Shown piece after piece: positions 37,550-46,964 of a stretch of DNA of 64,000 nt. The stretch comes from Paenibacillus larvae subsp. larvae (GTDB lineage Bacteria > Bacillota > Bacilli > Paenibacillales > NBRC-103111). The stretch spans positions 1,550,001-1,614,000 of the forward strand of contig NZ_CP019687.1 of NCBI RefSeq assembly GCF_002003265.1. Reading direction: 5' to 3'. The notes under the pieces are model-generated. The model was not told where the DNA came from and did not search any database. It worked only from the letters and a program-made list of their open reading frames with translations. Position 1 is the stretch's first letter, and every line of letters starts with the position of its first letter. A program made the position numbers and the translations under genes.

Positions 37550-38335
37550 TTATACCGTTTCATAATACTTTTTGGAATCCATAACCCGGCCAATATAGTT
37601 CTGAGTTTCTTTCGGCAGCTTATGCAAATTAGCCATTAGATCTTTATCCGTTTTAATACCGAGTCTGTTCACTCTTGTCGGCCCCGCATTATATGCAGCC
37701 AAGGCAACCAGCAAATTTCCGTTATAGGTTTTTAGAAAGTGGGACAGGTGACGTGTGCCGGCTAAAATATTCTGCTTCGGGTCAAAAGGATTGCTTACTC
37801 CCTCCGCTTTTGAGGTAAAGTCCATAAGCTGCATCAGGCCTTTAGCACCGGCGCTCGAGACAGTATTTGGATTAAAAGAAGATTCCCTGTATATTATGGC
37901 TTTAATCAAGCTTTCTTCCACTCCTGTCTCACGGCTGGCTTCCCTGATGATGGAATCATATGGAGTAGTCTTGCCCATTTTCCCTCCAGAAGGGTGAGGA
38001 GCATCGACTTTCCCATTCCACACCGTTGAAGTTCCAATGGCAGCAGAGGCTTTTTCCTGAGCCGGTTTGTACCGCAAACCTGACTCTGCCTTTGCAATAA
38101 GGGCATTCAGCTCCTTCATACTGCTTCCGCCTTGTGACGGCATTCCCCCTGTTAATAGGTATGCTTGCGCCGCTGAATCAGTATCTTCATTATTTTGAAG
38201 GGCGGATTCAAGGATCCTGGAAAATCCGGTATTATCTTTAGTTGGAATCAAACCATACCTATTATCAACAGAAGTTTCACTCTGCATTGTTTGCAGTTTC
38301 AGATATCCCCGTATTATTCTTGGATCAACGTTCAT
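37550..38335 (-). CDS. SLT-domain lytic transglycosylase
   Basis: A 261-residue protein with a low-complexity N-terminal half and a C-terminal Slt70-type domain at about residues 120-255. The catalytic Glu151 is in IIYRESSFNPNT, followed by AGAKGLMQLMD and AAYNAGPTRV, all needed for cleavage of the MurNAc-GlcNAc bond with anhydro-product formation. No signal peptide is evident, which recalls B. subtilis YjbJ. Function may be cell-wall turnover or flagellar/spore assembly. It has its own terminator. Confidence 0.88.
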   Translation of the reverse strand: MNVDPRIIRGYLKLQTMQSETSVDNRYGLIPTKDNTGFSRILESALQNNEDTDSAAQAYLLTGGMPSQGGSSMKELNALIAKAESGLRYKPAQEKASAAIGTSTVWNGKVDAPHPSGGKMGKTTPYDSIIREASRETGVEESLIKAIIYRESSFNPNTVSSAGAKGLMQLMDFTSKAEGVSNPFDPKQNILAGTRHLSHFLKTYNGNLLVALAAYNAGPTRVNRLGIKTDKDLMANLHKLPKETQNYIGRVMDSKKYYETV

Positions 38336-38456
38336 AGCTTTTCCTTCCCGATACTGTTTATATTTCCCTATTATTATCGGAAAATAAGCAGCAAATTGTT
38401 ATAGGATTGAATCAATTTCATTATGTTGTTTTATGGAAATGGATTCGATTTAAATT

Positions 38457-39233
38457 CTACAGAATATCCCGTTTGTTAAAGATAAGAAAACCGGCAACAA
38501 GCAATCCAAGCATATAAGCTAACCATATACTAACAGAAAAATCTAGAGTCATCCCCGGAAACGGAGGCAAAGCATCCGGATTAATGGATTTATCATATAC
38601 AGACCAATCCATATTGTTATAAATGACATATTTGGCCCATGTTTTCTTAGCAATCAGCATAGTTATTCCCGAACCCAGGAAATGGGCTACGACGGCTACG
38701 CTAATAGCAAGTGGAGTACTTTTAAATGCAACAGCCACAAAAAAAGCCAGAGTGGAAATAAAAAAGGTACCGGGCAAGGTATATATAATCATTTTTAAAA
38801 CTGCAGACAATTCGGGACTATCCGAAACAGATTGAGTCTGGAAAAAAACGGCCCCGGTGAGTATAGCAAAAACCGTCATAAACAATACAGCCGCGAAAAT
38901 CATAATCAAGACGGACAAATATTTGGATAGAAGTACACTTGTACGGGATGCCGGACGAATGAGAAGCTGCTTGATGGTTCCATCCTTATATTCCTCTGTA
39001 ATAACCTGACATCCGAGCACAATCGCATAAATGATAATAAAAGAATCGCATATTTTGGAAACAAGAGTAGTAAAACCGAGATAATTCAGGCTATCAACAA
39101 ACGTACCTCCCCAGATTTTAATCGGAATAGCCATCATCAAAGTAATAACAGCCAGGAAAATGAGAAAGGAGAGTGTCGTTTTCTTGCTGTTAATCTTCAT
39201 CATTTCGTTGCGCATTAATGAAACAAATTTCAT
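38457..39233 (-). CDS. ABC-2 type transporter permease
   Basis: A 258-residue protein with six predicted membrane helices, starting MKFVSLMRNEMMKINSKKTT and holding EYKDGTIKQLLIRPASR, the conserved ABC-2 coupling region. It overlaps the ATPase gene by four bases. The pair resembles BcrA/BcrB-type exporters of peptide antibiotics, though the substrate cannot be read from the sequence. Confidence 0.85.
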   Translation of the reverse strand: MKFVSLMRNEMMKINSKKTTLSFLIFLAVITLMMAIPIKIWGGTFVDSLNYLGFTTLVSKICDSFIIIYAIVLGCQVITEEYKDGTIKQLLIRPASRTSVLLSKYLSVLIMIFAAVLFMTVFAILTGAVFFQTQSVSDSPELSAVLKMIIYTLPGTFFISTLAFFVAVAFKSTPLAISVAVVAHFLGSGITMLIAKKTWAKYVIYNNMDWSVYDKSINPDALPPFPGMTLDFSVSIWLAYMLGLLVAGFLIFNKRDIL

Positions 39234-40153
39234 GATTGCTCTCCTCCTTTAGTCATGGCCAGGAATATATCTTCTAAGCTTTCTGTTTTTGTATGGACCT
39301 GATAGATTGATAACCCTGAATTTACTAATGTTGAAATAACGTTAGGAATTTGCTGTTTTTCCAGTTCCAGAACAAAATGATTAGGCCCTGTCTGGGTTAC
39401 TTTGTATTTTCCCTCGAACAGACGGGCTGCCCGGCTGGCATCCTGCACTTCAAACTCAATAGGTAAGGCCGTTTGGATAAGGGCTTCTTCCCCCTTAATT
39501 GTTCTTTCCCCTACAAAGGAGCCCTTTTGAATAATTAACACGCGGTCGCACATCAGTTCAACTTCAGAAAGCAGATGACTGGAAACCACAATCGCAATAT
39601 TGTGTTCTTTAGCTAAATTACGCAAGTAATCTCTTAACTCACGAATACCAGCCGGATCTAAACCGTTGGTAGGTTCATCAAGTATTAGGATGGAAGGATC
39701 ATGCAGAAGTGCCTGTGCAATCCCAAGGCGTTGGCGCATACCCAAAGAATACGTTTTTACTTTGTTATGTATGGCATCCTTTAAATCCACTAATTCTATA
39801 ATTTCCCTTATCCGTTCTTCCCTTACAGGACGGGCTGCCATTCTCGCAAAATGTAGAAGATTTTTCCAACCGCTCATATATCCATAGAGTTCGGGATTTT
39901 CTACAATGGCTCCTACATGCTCTAATGCTTTACTCCGTTCAGTTCGGATACTGTGCCCGCCAATATAAATTTTTCCTTTGGTCATGGAAATCAGTCCAAC
40001 CATCATCCGGATGGTTGTGGTCTTACCGGAACCATTAGGTCCGAGGAATCCATATACTTCTCCCCGCTGAACGGAAAATGACAAATTATTGATAATCGGT
40101 TTGCCGCCGATAGTTTTTGAGACATTTTCTAAAACAACAATCGGATCTGACAT
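39230..40153 (-). CDS. ABC transporter ATP-binding protein (BcrA-like)
   Basis: A 307-residue ATPase with Walker A GFLGPNGSGKTTTIRMM near residue 36, signature YSLGMRQRLGIAQAL, Walker B LILDEPTNGLDP, H-loop VVSSHLL, and a C-terminal accessory domain of about 90 residues. This matches the BcrA/DrrA group of drug or bacitracin exporters. The permease is encoded next, overlapping by four bases. No two-component regulator lies nearby, unlike true bacitracin detoxification modules. Confidence 0.87.
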   Translation of the reverse strand: MSDPIVVLENVSKTIGGKPIINNLSFSVQRGEVYGFLGPNGSGKTTTIRMMVGLISMTKGKIYIGGHSIRTERSKALEHVGAIVENPELYGYMSGWKNLLHFARMAARPVREERIREIIELVDLKDAIHNKVKTYSLGMRQRLGIAQALLHDPSILILDEPTNGLDPAGIRELRDYLRNLAKEHNIAIVVSSHLLSEVELMCDRVLIIQKGSFVGERTIKGEEALIQTALPIEFEVQDASRAARLFEGKYKVTQTGPNHFVLELEKQQIPNVISTLVNSGLSIYQVHTKTESLEDIFLAMTKGGEQS

Positions 40154-40296
40154 TCATTCTCCTCCATTTCTGTTTCGTTGTTTTCTCCTCTTGCCCTGAT
40201 TGAATTCTAGCCTTTTACGTAAAAACAAACAAGCAGTTTCACACATTAAGATAAGGCATACGACTGGGACGTTTCAAATTTAGGAAGTTTTGTTAG

Positions 40297-40602
40297 TCAG
40301 GACTGAATATAAGTCTTATACATAATATAACCAAGTAACGATATGATTCCAAGCAGCATGGTCCAAAATCCAAGTGCCCTTCTCCCTTGCAAGAACGACA
40401 TAAAGCCGCAAAGAATAGTAAAGGGGCCGAGCACAGCCGGAAAACAAAACAAAGATATAATCCCAGTCAGAAAACCGATAATCCCAACTGAAGTCCCGGA
40501 ATTAGACGCGGCGGTGGAATGCTCCCAATCGGGCGACAGCTCCGCTGAATTCTCCTCTTCTTTTTCACGCTGCCTACGAAGAAAATGGCTGGTCTTTTTC
40601 AT
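40297..40602 (-). CDS. Small membrane protein, DUF4190-like
   Basis: A 101-residue protein with a charged, Glu-rich N-terminal tail (about 45 residues) and two to three membrane helices (SVGIIGFLTGIISLFCFP; GPFTILCGFMSFLQG; ALGFWTMLLGIISLLGYIM), the pattern of DUF4190-type proteins. GGGAGG precedes the ATG. Function unknown; the family name is a best guess from topology. Confidence 0.55.
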   Translation of the reverse strand: MKKTSHFLRRQREKEEENSAELSPDWEHSTAASNSGTSVGIIGFLTGIISLFCFPAVLGPFTILCGFMSFLQGRRALGFWTMLLGIISLLGYIMYKTYIQS

Positions 40603-40635
40603 GCAGAGCTGTTCCTCCCGCTTGGCTTTGTTTAG

Positions 40636-40845
40636 TTAAGATTTACGAGTAAAGGTATGACAGCAGGTATTTCTTACATTAAGAGCTTTGTCCTTATGTT
40701 CGGAATCAAATTCTTCCCCGCCAAACTCGGCATGAAAATCGGCATCAGCATGTTCATCAATTTCAATCATAATAGCATCCGCCTTACAATTATTTCCTTC
40801 TCCCCAATAAGTACAGTTAGAGACGGAACATTTAACTTCTGGCAT
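40636..40845 (-). CDS. DUF1540 domain protein
   Basis: A 69-residue cysteine-rich protein: CSVSNCTYWGEGNNC near the N-terminus and NTCCHT near the C-terminus, the spacing of the DUF1540 motif thought to bind metal, with an acidic middle (EIDEHADADFHAEF). Bacillales often have several copies, some made during sporulation. No promoter was identified; it stands apart from the DUF3907 gene by a terminator. Confidence 0.8.
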   Translation of the reverse strand: MPEVKCSVSNCTYWGEGNNCKADAIMIEIDEHADADFHAEFGGEEFDSEHKDKALNVRNTCCHTFTRKS

Positions 40846-40934
40846 GAATGAATCCCTCCTTTATTCTCAAGATTCCCGATGACGAAGAGGGTTATACCGC
40901 GGTTTTAGGACTAAATAATGGCTCATGAATGCAT

Positions 40935-40958
40935 AAAAAAGATGCCTTCCCAGGCATC
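40935..40958 (-). terminator. Terminator of the YpuI-like gene
   Basis: GATGCC (40941-40946) pairs with GGCATC (40953-40958); the minus strand ends in T6 at 40940-40935. It lies about 70 bases past the stop at 41029. Confidence 0.75.
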
Positions 40959-41028
40959 CAACAGACTGCCGGTACAAACTCTTTGATGTTCATCGTTATT
41001 GGTCGTAAACCAAAACCTTCCGCCTTTT

Positions 41029-41529
41029 TTATACCCGCTCTCCCTGCATGCGCCGTTGAGTTATATAGTCTGTCTCATAATAAGCAAGGTCTTCGCGAAG
41101 CTCTTCGAATATTTTGGATAATTCAATGGTTAGGTCACGTACATCACGTGAAGGTTTTTTGCGGAAACGGATCGCATCTTGCCCTGTATAAGCATATCTC
41201 CCGTCTTCGGAATAACATTCGTTTTTGGGATAATAAAAACCGTTTACACAGTTATGATATACCTCATATAAAACGCGTTCTGAGTATTCCACATTGAAAT
41301 TAGGGCGGCGTAGGCTGACTCCGAGCTTCTCGTAAGCCACTTCACCAAAAACAAGCAATTGACGCATATCCTGCAAATAACCACGGTAAAATTCATCCAT
41401 TGCGGGGTCATTTTCTGTATTTAGTTGGGATAGGGCATGCTGGTTCAAGAATAACTCCAGCTTTGCAATTGCTTCTTTTAATTTTGTACGGGCTGTTTCA
41501 CAATTGTTTTTTACATCAAACATAGCCAT
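41029..41529 (-). CDS. DUF3907 family protein (YpuI-like)
   Basis: A 166-residue soluble protein beginning MAMFDVKNNCETARTKLKEAI, helical at first, with conserved-looking VLYEVYHNCVNGFYYPKNECYSEDGRYAYTGQDAIRFR, and a helical tail. It matches YpuI/DUF3907 of Bacillus; function is unknown. The start at 41529 is chosen because GGAGG lies nine bases upstream, too close to an earlier ATG. Confidence 0.75.
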   Translation of the reverse strand: MAMFDVKNNCETARTKLKEAIAKLELFLNQHALSQLNTENDPAMDEFYRGYLQDMRQLLVFGEVAYEKLGVSLRRPNFNVEYSERVLYEVYHNCVNGFYYPKNECYSEDGRYAYTGQDAIRFRKKPSRDVRDLTIELSKIFEELREDLAYYETDYITQRRMQGERV

Positions 41530-41726
41530 AACCATAGACCTCCTCAAGATTGCGCACAAACACTTTTTCTCTTATCCCAATTATCTGGGAGCTTCATTTT
41601 CTTTCTCATGGTACCACAATTTCACAATAAAAGTAATATCCATCTATCTGTCCAAAAGCTTCATCTCATAAAACAACCTGCACCTTCCAAACATAAACGT
41701 ATCACTTTACCAAAGGAGGGTTGCAT

Positions 41727-43562
41727 ATGCGCCGCTTCCTATCTCTTGCTGCCGCAGCTGTTCTTACAAGCTCTTTGCTCATGCAAGGCTGCTCTCCCGG
41801 AACGGACAAGGCGGCGACTCCCGCTAACGAGTTGAAGATGAAAGAACAGCTGCTTTCCCAGGACGTTCAGCTAACGGAACAACTGTGCCGCAACCAGTGC
41901 GCCATGCATTTGCAGCAAACAATGCCTTTACTTTCCGGAGCCAACCGTGATCAAGCCAAAACCCGGTTACAGGATATGGCCCGGTCTCTTCCGCAGATGG
42001 GAAAATTGCTTTGGACCCCGAAGGGAACCAGAACGGATCAGGCTATTACAGTTGGAAAGCTGGAACAGGACGCCGAGAAACAAACACGTCCTTTCATAGA
42101 AAAAGCTAAAAAGGCTGCCGAACAGGGAGAAACATTTTACTCTCCGCGGATTGATACGGCCCAAGGGCCTTATACCGTATTAGGAATTCCGTCCTCAGAC
42201 AAGAGTCATATTCTGGTAGCAGTTGTTAAGCAAAATATTTTACAGCAGGTGGCTTCTCATCAAAGAAAAAATTTACGCCTTGAGCCTTTCCCTAATCAGC
42301 CTAAATGGAAGATAGAAACAGTCGAAAGCGAAACTTTACAGCAAAAACAGGTGGATCATCCCGAGAAAAATGCCGGGACCAGTCATTATGAACGTGACGA
42401 AGTGGTAGTAAAATTCAGACGGCCTCCTTCAGACAAAGAGATCAAACAAATTCAACAAGATCTCCATGCGAAAGTGATCCGGAAAATAGGTTATTCCTAT
42501 ATTTTTGAATCCGAACACAAGGAAGCCAAACAACTGATGGATTATTTTAAAGCCTGGAATGTAGAGTATGTTGAGCCGCATTATATTTATGTAACTAATG
42601 AGAAATTAAAACCGTCATCCTTCTCTTTATTCCCTTGGCCTTTCCGCCAGAATCCTAAAGAAATGACTGAGGAACCGGTTGCCGCTGAGAATATTCCAAA
42701 CGATACTTTGTATAAGCAATATCAATGGAATCTTCCACTGATTGAAACAGAATCCTCCTGGTCCTATAATAAAGGGTCCAAGGATTTGATTGTAGCTGTT
42801 GTGGATACAGGAGTGGACTTAAATCATCCCGATTTAAAAGGACATCTCGTTCCGGGTACCAATATTGTGAATCCCGACCAGCCTCCGCAAGATGATGTAG
42901 GCCACGGCACCCATGTGGCCGGAGTTATATCAGCAGAAACAAACAATCAGCTTGGTGTTGCGGGCATGTCCTGGTATAACTGTATTATGCCTGTTAAAGT
43001 ACTTGATTCTTCGGGGGCAGGAAGTACCTATGCCGTAGCCCAGGGAATTATTTGGGCAGCAGATCACGGTGCCAAGGTCATAAACCTGAGTCTTGGAAAC
43101 TATGCGAGCTCCATGTTTCTCCATGACGCCATCCGGTACGCCTATGATAAGGATGTCGTGCTTATTGCCGCCAGCGGAAACGACAATACTGAACAACCCG
43201 GATATCCAGCGGCTTATCCTGAAGTACTAGCCGTATCTGCGACCGATTCCCAGAAATTAAAAGCCGCTTTCTCCAATTATGGCGATTATATTGATGTGGC
43301 TGCTCCTGGAGTAAGTATAGCCAGTACCTATCCTTCCAATCAGTATGCTGCTCTTTCCGGCACATCCATGGCTACTCCGCACGTTGCAGGTCTGGCTGGT
43401 TTAATCCGGGCCACTAATCCGAAACTGACTAATGTCCAGGTAATGAATATTATGCGAAAGACAGCGAAGGACATAGGAACACCAGGAAAAGACACTTACT
43501 TTGGCTATGGACTGATCGATGTGGGCAAGGCTGTACGGGCAGCATACGAAAGTAGTAAATAG
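41727..43562 (+). CDS. Subtilisin-like (S8) serine protease lipoprotein
   Basis: A 611-residue protease with a lipobox LLMQGC (Cys22), so it is likely tethered to the outside of the membrane. Residues 23-330 form a long pro-region; 225-290 resembles the fervidolysin-type propeptide (DEVVVKFRRPPSDKEIKQIQ). The catalytic domain has Asp360 in VVDTGVDLNHPDL, His393 in GHGTHVAGV, oxyanion Asn485 in AASGN, and Ser547 in SGTSMATPHVAG, closest to thermitase-like enzymes. The start at 41727 has AAAGGAGGG. It is monocistronic with its own terminator. Confidence 0.93.
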   Translation: MRRFLSLAAAAVLTSSLLMQGCSPGTDKAATPANELKMKEQLLSQDVQLTEQLCRNQCAMHLQQTMPLLSGANRDQAKTRLQDMARSLPQMGKLLWTPKGTRTDQAITVGKLEQDAEKQTRPFIEKAKKAAEQGETFYSPRIDTAQGPYTVLGIPSSDKSHILVAVVKQNILQQVASHQRKNLRLEPFPNQPKWKIETVESETLQQKQVDHPEKNAGTSHYERDEVVVKFRRPPSDKEIKQIQQDLHAKVIRKIGYSYIFESEHKEAKQLMDYFKAWNVEYVEPHYIYVTNEKLKPSSFSLFPWPFRQNPKEMTEEPVAAENIPNDTLYKQYQWNLPLIETESSWSYNKGSKDLIVAVVDTGVDLNHPDLKGHLVPGTNIVNPDQPPQDDVGHGTHVAGVISAETNNQLGVAGMSWYNCIMPVKVLDSSGAGSTYAVAQGIIWAADHGAKVINLSLGNYASSMFLHDAIRYAYDKDVVLIAASGNDNTEQPGYPAAYPEVLAVSATDSQKLKAAFSNYGDYIDVAAPGVSIASTYPSNQYAALSGTSMATPHVAGLAGLIRATNPKLTNVQVMNIMRKTAKDIGTPGKDTYFGYGLIDVGKAVRAAYESSK

Positions 43563-43565
43563 ACT

Positions 43566-43608
43566 AAAAAAGGAACCGCTTCTTTCGTTTTAAGCTGTTC
43601 CCTTTTTT
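43566..43608. terminator. Terminator of the S8 protease gene
   Basis: AAAAAAGGAAC with inner GCTT (43566-43581) faces AAGC..GTTCC (43592-43601) followed by T6. The stem also has an A-rich 5' side and may act in both directions. Confidence 0.85.
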
Positions 43609-43638
43609 AACACAAATATAAATTAATTTGAAACATCC

Positions 43639-43670
43639 AAAAACCGCCCTCTGCTTCTGCATAAGGCGGT
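43639..43670 (-). terminator. Terminator of rnpB
   Basis: ACCGCC (43643-43648) pairs with GGCGGT (43665-43670) and the minus strand ends in T5. It lies about 20 bases beyond the RNase P RNA 3' end. Confidence 0.75.
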
Positions 43671-43689
43671 CCGGTTTTCTTATTTTCGC

Positions 43690-44106
43690 TTGACGAAAGT
43701 TTGCCGTAAGCCGGGTTCTGTACTTCCAGTGGTATAACGGGAGCGACCCCTCCCACCGTTGAAGCGACAATCATCTATCTAGGCTGTACATTACTGCACA
43801 GCTCAAGCGACCAACCCAAACGCGTCTCGGGCAAAGACTACCGCTTCATGCGGTCTGCGTCCCTCTTAGGTCTTGCTCCAAGTGGGGTTTACCAGGAGTA
43901 CAGTCACCTGCACCCCTCGTGGTCTCTTACACCACGGTTCCACCCTTGCCTGTGCAGGTTTAACAATCCTGCCATCGGCGGTCCATTTCTGTGGCACTAT
44001 CCTTCAGCTCGCGCTGACTGGACGTTATCCAGCACCCTGCCCTATGGAGCCCGGACTTTCCTCTCGCGGCTGTAAAGCCGCCAGCGATTGTCTGTCAAAC
44101 TTTCGA
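43690..44106 (-). ncRNA. rnpB: RNase P RNA, A-type architecture
   Basis: The minus strand shows the conserved cores GAGGAAAGTCCGGGCTCC, AGGGCAGGGTGCTGGATAAC, the GGTGGAACCG..GTAAGAG segment, GGTAAACCCC, GGAGCAAG, CGCTTGAG, CCTAGATAGATGATTGTC and ACAGAACCCGGCTTA, closing with P1 (GAAAGTTTG/CAAACTTTC). The GGAGCAAGACC..GGTTGGTCGCTTGAGC stretch follows E. coli type A; the type B landmark after GGTAAACCCC seen in B. subtilis is lacking. A P19 hairpin lies between GATTGTCGC and ACAGAACCC. The RNA is the catalytic part of the enzyme that trims tRNA 5' ends. Ends are accurate to a few bases. Confidence 0.95.
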
Positions 44107-44117
44107 TCTCATTTGCT

Positions 44118-44146
44118 AGTATACAAGGAATCCTTATGAAAAACAA
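44118..44146 (-). promoter_or_regulatory. rnpB promoter
   Basis: TTGTTT (44146-44141), a 17-base spacer and TATACT (44123-44118) precede the RNA 5' end by about 12 bases, as expected for a sigma-A promoter. Confidence 0.65.
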
Positions 44147-44175
44147 CAGCGAATCGTTACCAGGATTGCCGCTTC

Positions 44176-45291
44176 TTAAATAAATTGGAAAGGCTCTGTG
44201 TGAACTTCTGAAGCCGTAACGATAGTCTTATATTTGTTTGCTGCCATAATATCCGTTAAATATTTCGCTACAGGCTTCTTCATAATTTTCTCGACATTAT
44301 GCCCGACATCAATCAAACATATTCCTGCCGCCTTGGCATCAATAGCGGTGTGATAATCAATGTCCCCTGTAATCAGAACGTCTGCACCAGCAAAACTCGC
44401 ATGACGGACATACCTGCCGCCTGATCCGCCCAGTACAGCCGCTTTATATACTGTCTGGTTCAAATCTCCCACAACCCGGACGGCCGGAACCCCAAATGCA
44501 GCTTTAGTTTTCTCCGCAAGTTCCGCCAAAGTCACCTTCCCAGGCAGTTTGCCTGTTCGGCCAAGTCCAAACGTTCTTCCCTTAAGATCCATCGGGTATA
44601 AATCATAAGCCACTTCCTCGTAAGGATGGGCCTTCAACATAGCTTGAACAACTTTGCGCTGGATGGAAACCGGTACAACCGTTTCGATTCTTATTTCATC
44701 CGTCTCTTCCATTTTCCCCTGCTTTCCAATGAATGGATCAGCACCATCCTGGGGAAGAAACGTTCCGGTTCCCGGTATATTAAAACTGCAATGACTATAT
44801 GCCCCTATCCATCCGGCACCGGCATGAAGAATAGCATCTCTGACCTGCTTATGATGGGAAACGGGAACAAATACAACCAGCTTTTTTAAATTATCTGTAT
44901 GCACTTCCTCTAAATGTGTCGTATCCGTTAGACCAAGCGCATCCGCCATCATGTCGTTGATCCCGCCTTCGGCAACGTCCAGGTTTGTATGGGCAATATA
45001 AATGGCGATATCGTGTTTGATACACTTTTCATATATTCGTCCCGCAGGAGTATCGGTTTGCAGATGAGAAAGCGGTCTGAAAATAATGGCGTGGTGGGCG
45101 ATAATAAGGTCTGCCTTGTTTCGGATTGCTTCATCAACTACTTCCTCCGTAACATCCAAGGCCACCAGAATATGTTTGATTTCCTTATTCAAAGTGCCCA
45201 GCTGCAGGCCGATTTTATCGTCAGGAACGGCAAAATGCTTGGGAGCAAATTGTTCAAATTTTTGAATTACAGTCTGTCCTTTTGCAAACAT
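44176..45291 (-). CDS. Nif3-like dinuclear metal-centre protein (YqfO)
   Basis: The 371-residue protein has the Nif3 halves (FAVPDDKIGLQLG; ALDVTEEVVDEAI; LIIAHHAIIFRPLSHL with metal-binding histidines; AHTNLDVAEGGIND; and the late GDIDYHTAIDAKAAGICLIDVGHNVE) around a central PII-like insertion of about 110 residues, as in Bacillus YqfO. The family is sometimes annotated as GTP cyclohydrolase 1 type 2, without firm proof. It overlaps trmK by 25 bases, the usual order. Confidence 0.92.
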   Translation of the reverse strand: MFAKGQTVIQKFEQFAPKHFAVPDDKIGLQLGTLNKEIKHILVALDVTEEVVDEAIRNKADLIIAHHAIIFRPLSHLQTDTPAGRIYEKCIKHDIAIYIAHTNLDVAEGGINDMMADALGLTDTTHLEEVHTDNLKKLVVFVPVSHHKQVRDAILHAGAGWIGAYSHCSFNIPGTGTFLPQDGADPFIGKQGKMEETDEIRIETVVPVSIQRKVVQAMLKAHPYEEVAYDLYPMDLKGRTFGLGRTGKLPGKVTLAELAEKTKAAFGVPAVRVVGDLNQTVYKAAVLGGSGGRYVRHASFAGADVLITGDIDYHTAIDAKAAGICLIDVGHNVEKIMKKPVAKYLTDIMAANKYKTIVTASEVHTEPFQFI

Positions 45292-46025
45292 GCAAGTACC
45301 TCCTTGAGCTTGGCAATTTTTTTAACCATAGCTTGCTGTTTTTGTCTGGCTGCTTCGAGGTCTGATTGATTCACTTGTCCTGCGATTTTTTCCAGTTTGC
45401 TGATTTCCTTAGTCCATTTCTCAAACCAGACCGGAGAAGGATTCTCCACAAAATAAGGACCGAGGCAGAGAAGTTCCGGCTTGTTTAATACCAGGTCCGC
45501 CTTTAATCTCCTGCTCTTATATAAATTTTCCGGATGATCCCAAGCTTGAGGATGCCGGGCCGTTAATATTTCATATATTTTTCCATCCTCTTTGAGAATA
45601 GTTTCCTCTGCAAGGAACCAGCCTTCCGCATCGAGCCAGGCCCTCACCTTGTCTTCCGCAACGTTTGGCTGAAGAACTAGGGTTGAGACATTCAACAATT
45701 TCTCTTTTCCTGCATCCAGAATAGAGACAATCAAGCTGCCCCCCATGCCGGCTATTGTCACGGTATCGACTTCTCCAGGTGAAAGGACCTCAAGACCATC
45801 ACCAAGCCGAACTTCAATCTGTGAAGATAATCCTGCTTCCTTTACTTGATTCTCAGCCGCCTCACGTGGACCTTGGTTCACTTCTCCAGCAACAGCAAAA
45901 GGCGTGATGCCTTGCTTAACCAGATAAGCAGGCAGCAAGGCATGATCGGAGCCTATGTCCGCCAGCTTGCTGCCAACAGGCACACGGTCTGCAATCATAC
46001 GCAAACGATTCGATAATTTCACCAT
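45267..46025 (-). CDS. trmK: tRNA (adenine22-N1)-methyltransferase
   Basis: TrmK methylates N1 of A22 in certain tRNAs with SAM. The 252 residues include the motif LADIGSDHALLPAYLVKQG near residue 20, EVNQGPREAAENQVKEAGL, VTIAGMGGSLIVSIL, and a C-terminal coiled coil (KWTKEISKLEKIAGQV), the known two-domain layout. Placement between sigA and the Nif3-like gene matches Bacillus. Confidence 0.93.
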   Translation of the reverse strand: MVKLSNRLRMIADRVPVGSKLADIGSDHALLPAYLVKQGITPFAVAGEVNQGPREAAENQVKEAGLSSQIEVRLGDGLEVLSPGEVDTVTIAGMGGSLIVSILDAGKEKLLNVSTLVLQPNVAEDKVRAWLDAEGWFLAEETILKEDGKIYEILTARHPQAWDHPENLYKSRRLKADLVLNKPELLCLGPYFVENPSPVWFEKWTKEISKLEKIAGQVNQSDLEAARQKQQAMVKKIAKLKEVLACLQKDRL

Positions 46026-46028
46026 AAT

Positions 46029-46859
46029 TTAAGCAATCCATTCTATCCATTTTTTTCTATACCCATAAAGTATTATAGTTGCCAAAACCATTTTAATCAG
46101 GAATATCATTGTTATTCCCAGTCTCCAATCTTCCGTTCCACCGGCTGCAGCTGTATACAGTTCAGGAATAAAAAACAAGGTTATACCGGCCCACCAAAAG
46201 GATCGTGCCCCAATTCTGTTCACACTATGAATGATCCACCCCAGCCAAATGAAAATAAGACTTGCCGGAATCCACGCCATTTCAAAAATACCAGCAGATA
46301 TGCCCGGCTTCAGCCAAAGAAGAAACCGCCCATATATAATAGAAAAACCGATCCAGGCAGCATATTGAAACCAGATCCAGTGAAAAAACCATCCCACAAG
46401 CAGGACGAATACACAGCAGCCCAGCAGGTAAATTAGGTTAAACAAAAAAACGTCGCCTTCCATAAAGGAAAACAGGTAAGGGCCGAAGAGGACAAGTGTC
46501 AAGGTTGCCAGTAAGCAAAGCAGCCTAGCTGCCGAATCAGATCTCTTTCTTATGTAGATACCTGTTCCATACAAGCATACAATAAAAAATAAGGAAATAC
46601 CAATTTGCAATGAAATGCCAAAAGGGTTAAAATTAAGAAGAATTGAACCGAACAGGCTTATGAGAAAGAAGGCTGCTGTCCAATAGAAGAACCGGCTGCA
46701 AGCCCAATTGTTTATAGAAAGTCCGAGCCATTTTTTATCCTGTACAGAATCTTCTTTATACAGATTCATCAGAAATCGGCAATATTTGTCCGGCAGCAAA
46801 TTGCTTTTTTCCCAGTGCTCGATCTCTTCAGTTATCCATTGTCTTTTTTGTTCGTTCAT
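46029..46859 (-). CDS. Polytopic membrane protein, unrecognised family
   Basis: A 276-residue protein with about eight predicted helices after a charged N-terminal segment MNEQKRQWITEEIEHWEKSNLLPDKYCRFLMNLY, which recalls the cytoplasmic start of DUF2157-like proteins. It occupies the place of the cccA cytochrome gene of B. subtilis, between sigA and trmK. ATG 46859 is chosen because AAGGTG lies six bases upstream. Three bases separate it from trmK, so it is probably cotranscribed with it. Function not recognised. Confidence 0.65.
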   Translation of the reverse strand: MNEQKRQWITEEIEHWEKSNLLPDKYCRFLMNLYKEDSVQDKKWLGLSINNWACSRFFYWTAAFFLISLFGSILLNFNPFGISLQIGISLFFIVCLYGTGIYIRKRSDSAARLLCLLATLTLVLFGPYLFSFMEGDVFLFNLIYLLGCCVFVLLVGWFFHWIWFQYAAWIGFSIIYGRFLLWLKPGISAGIFEMAWIPASLIFIWLGWIIHSVNRIGARSFWWAGITLFFIPELYTAAAGGTEDWRLGITMIFLIKMVLATIILYGYRKKWIEWIA

Positions 46860-46964
46860 CCGCTTCACCTTCCCATTATCTGTATCGGTTTATAACCGGG
46901 TTTTTATTAGAAAGTTTCGGTTTATCGGGTCATTTTGGGGAAGTCTCTGATAGTCAGAATCAAC

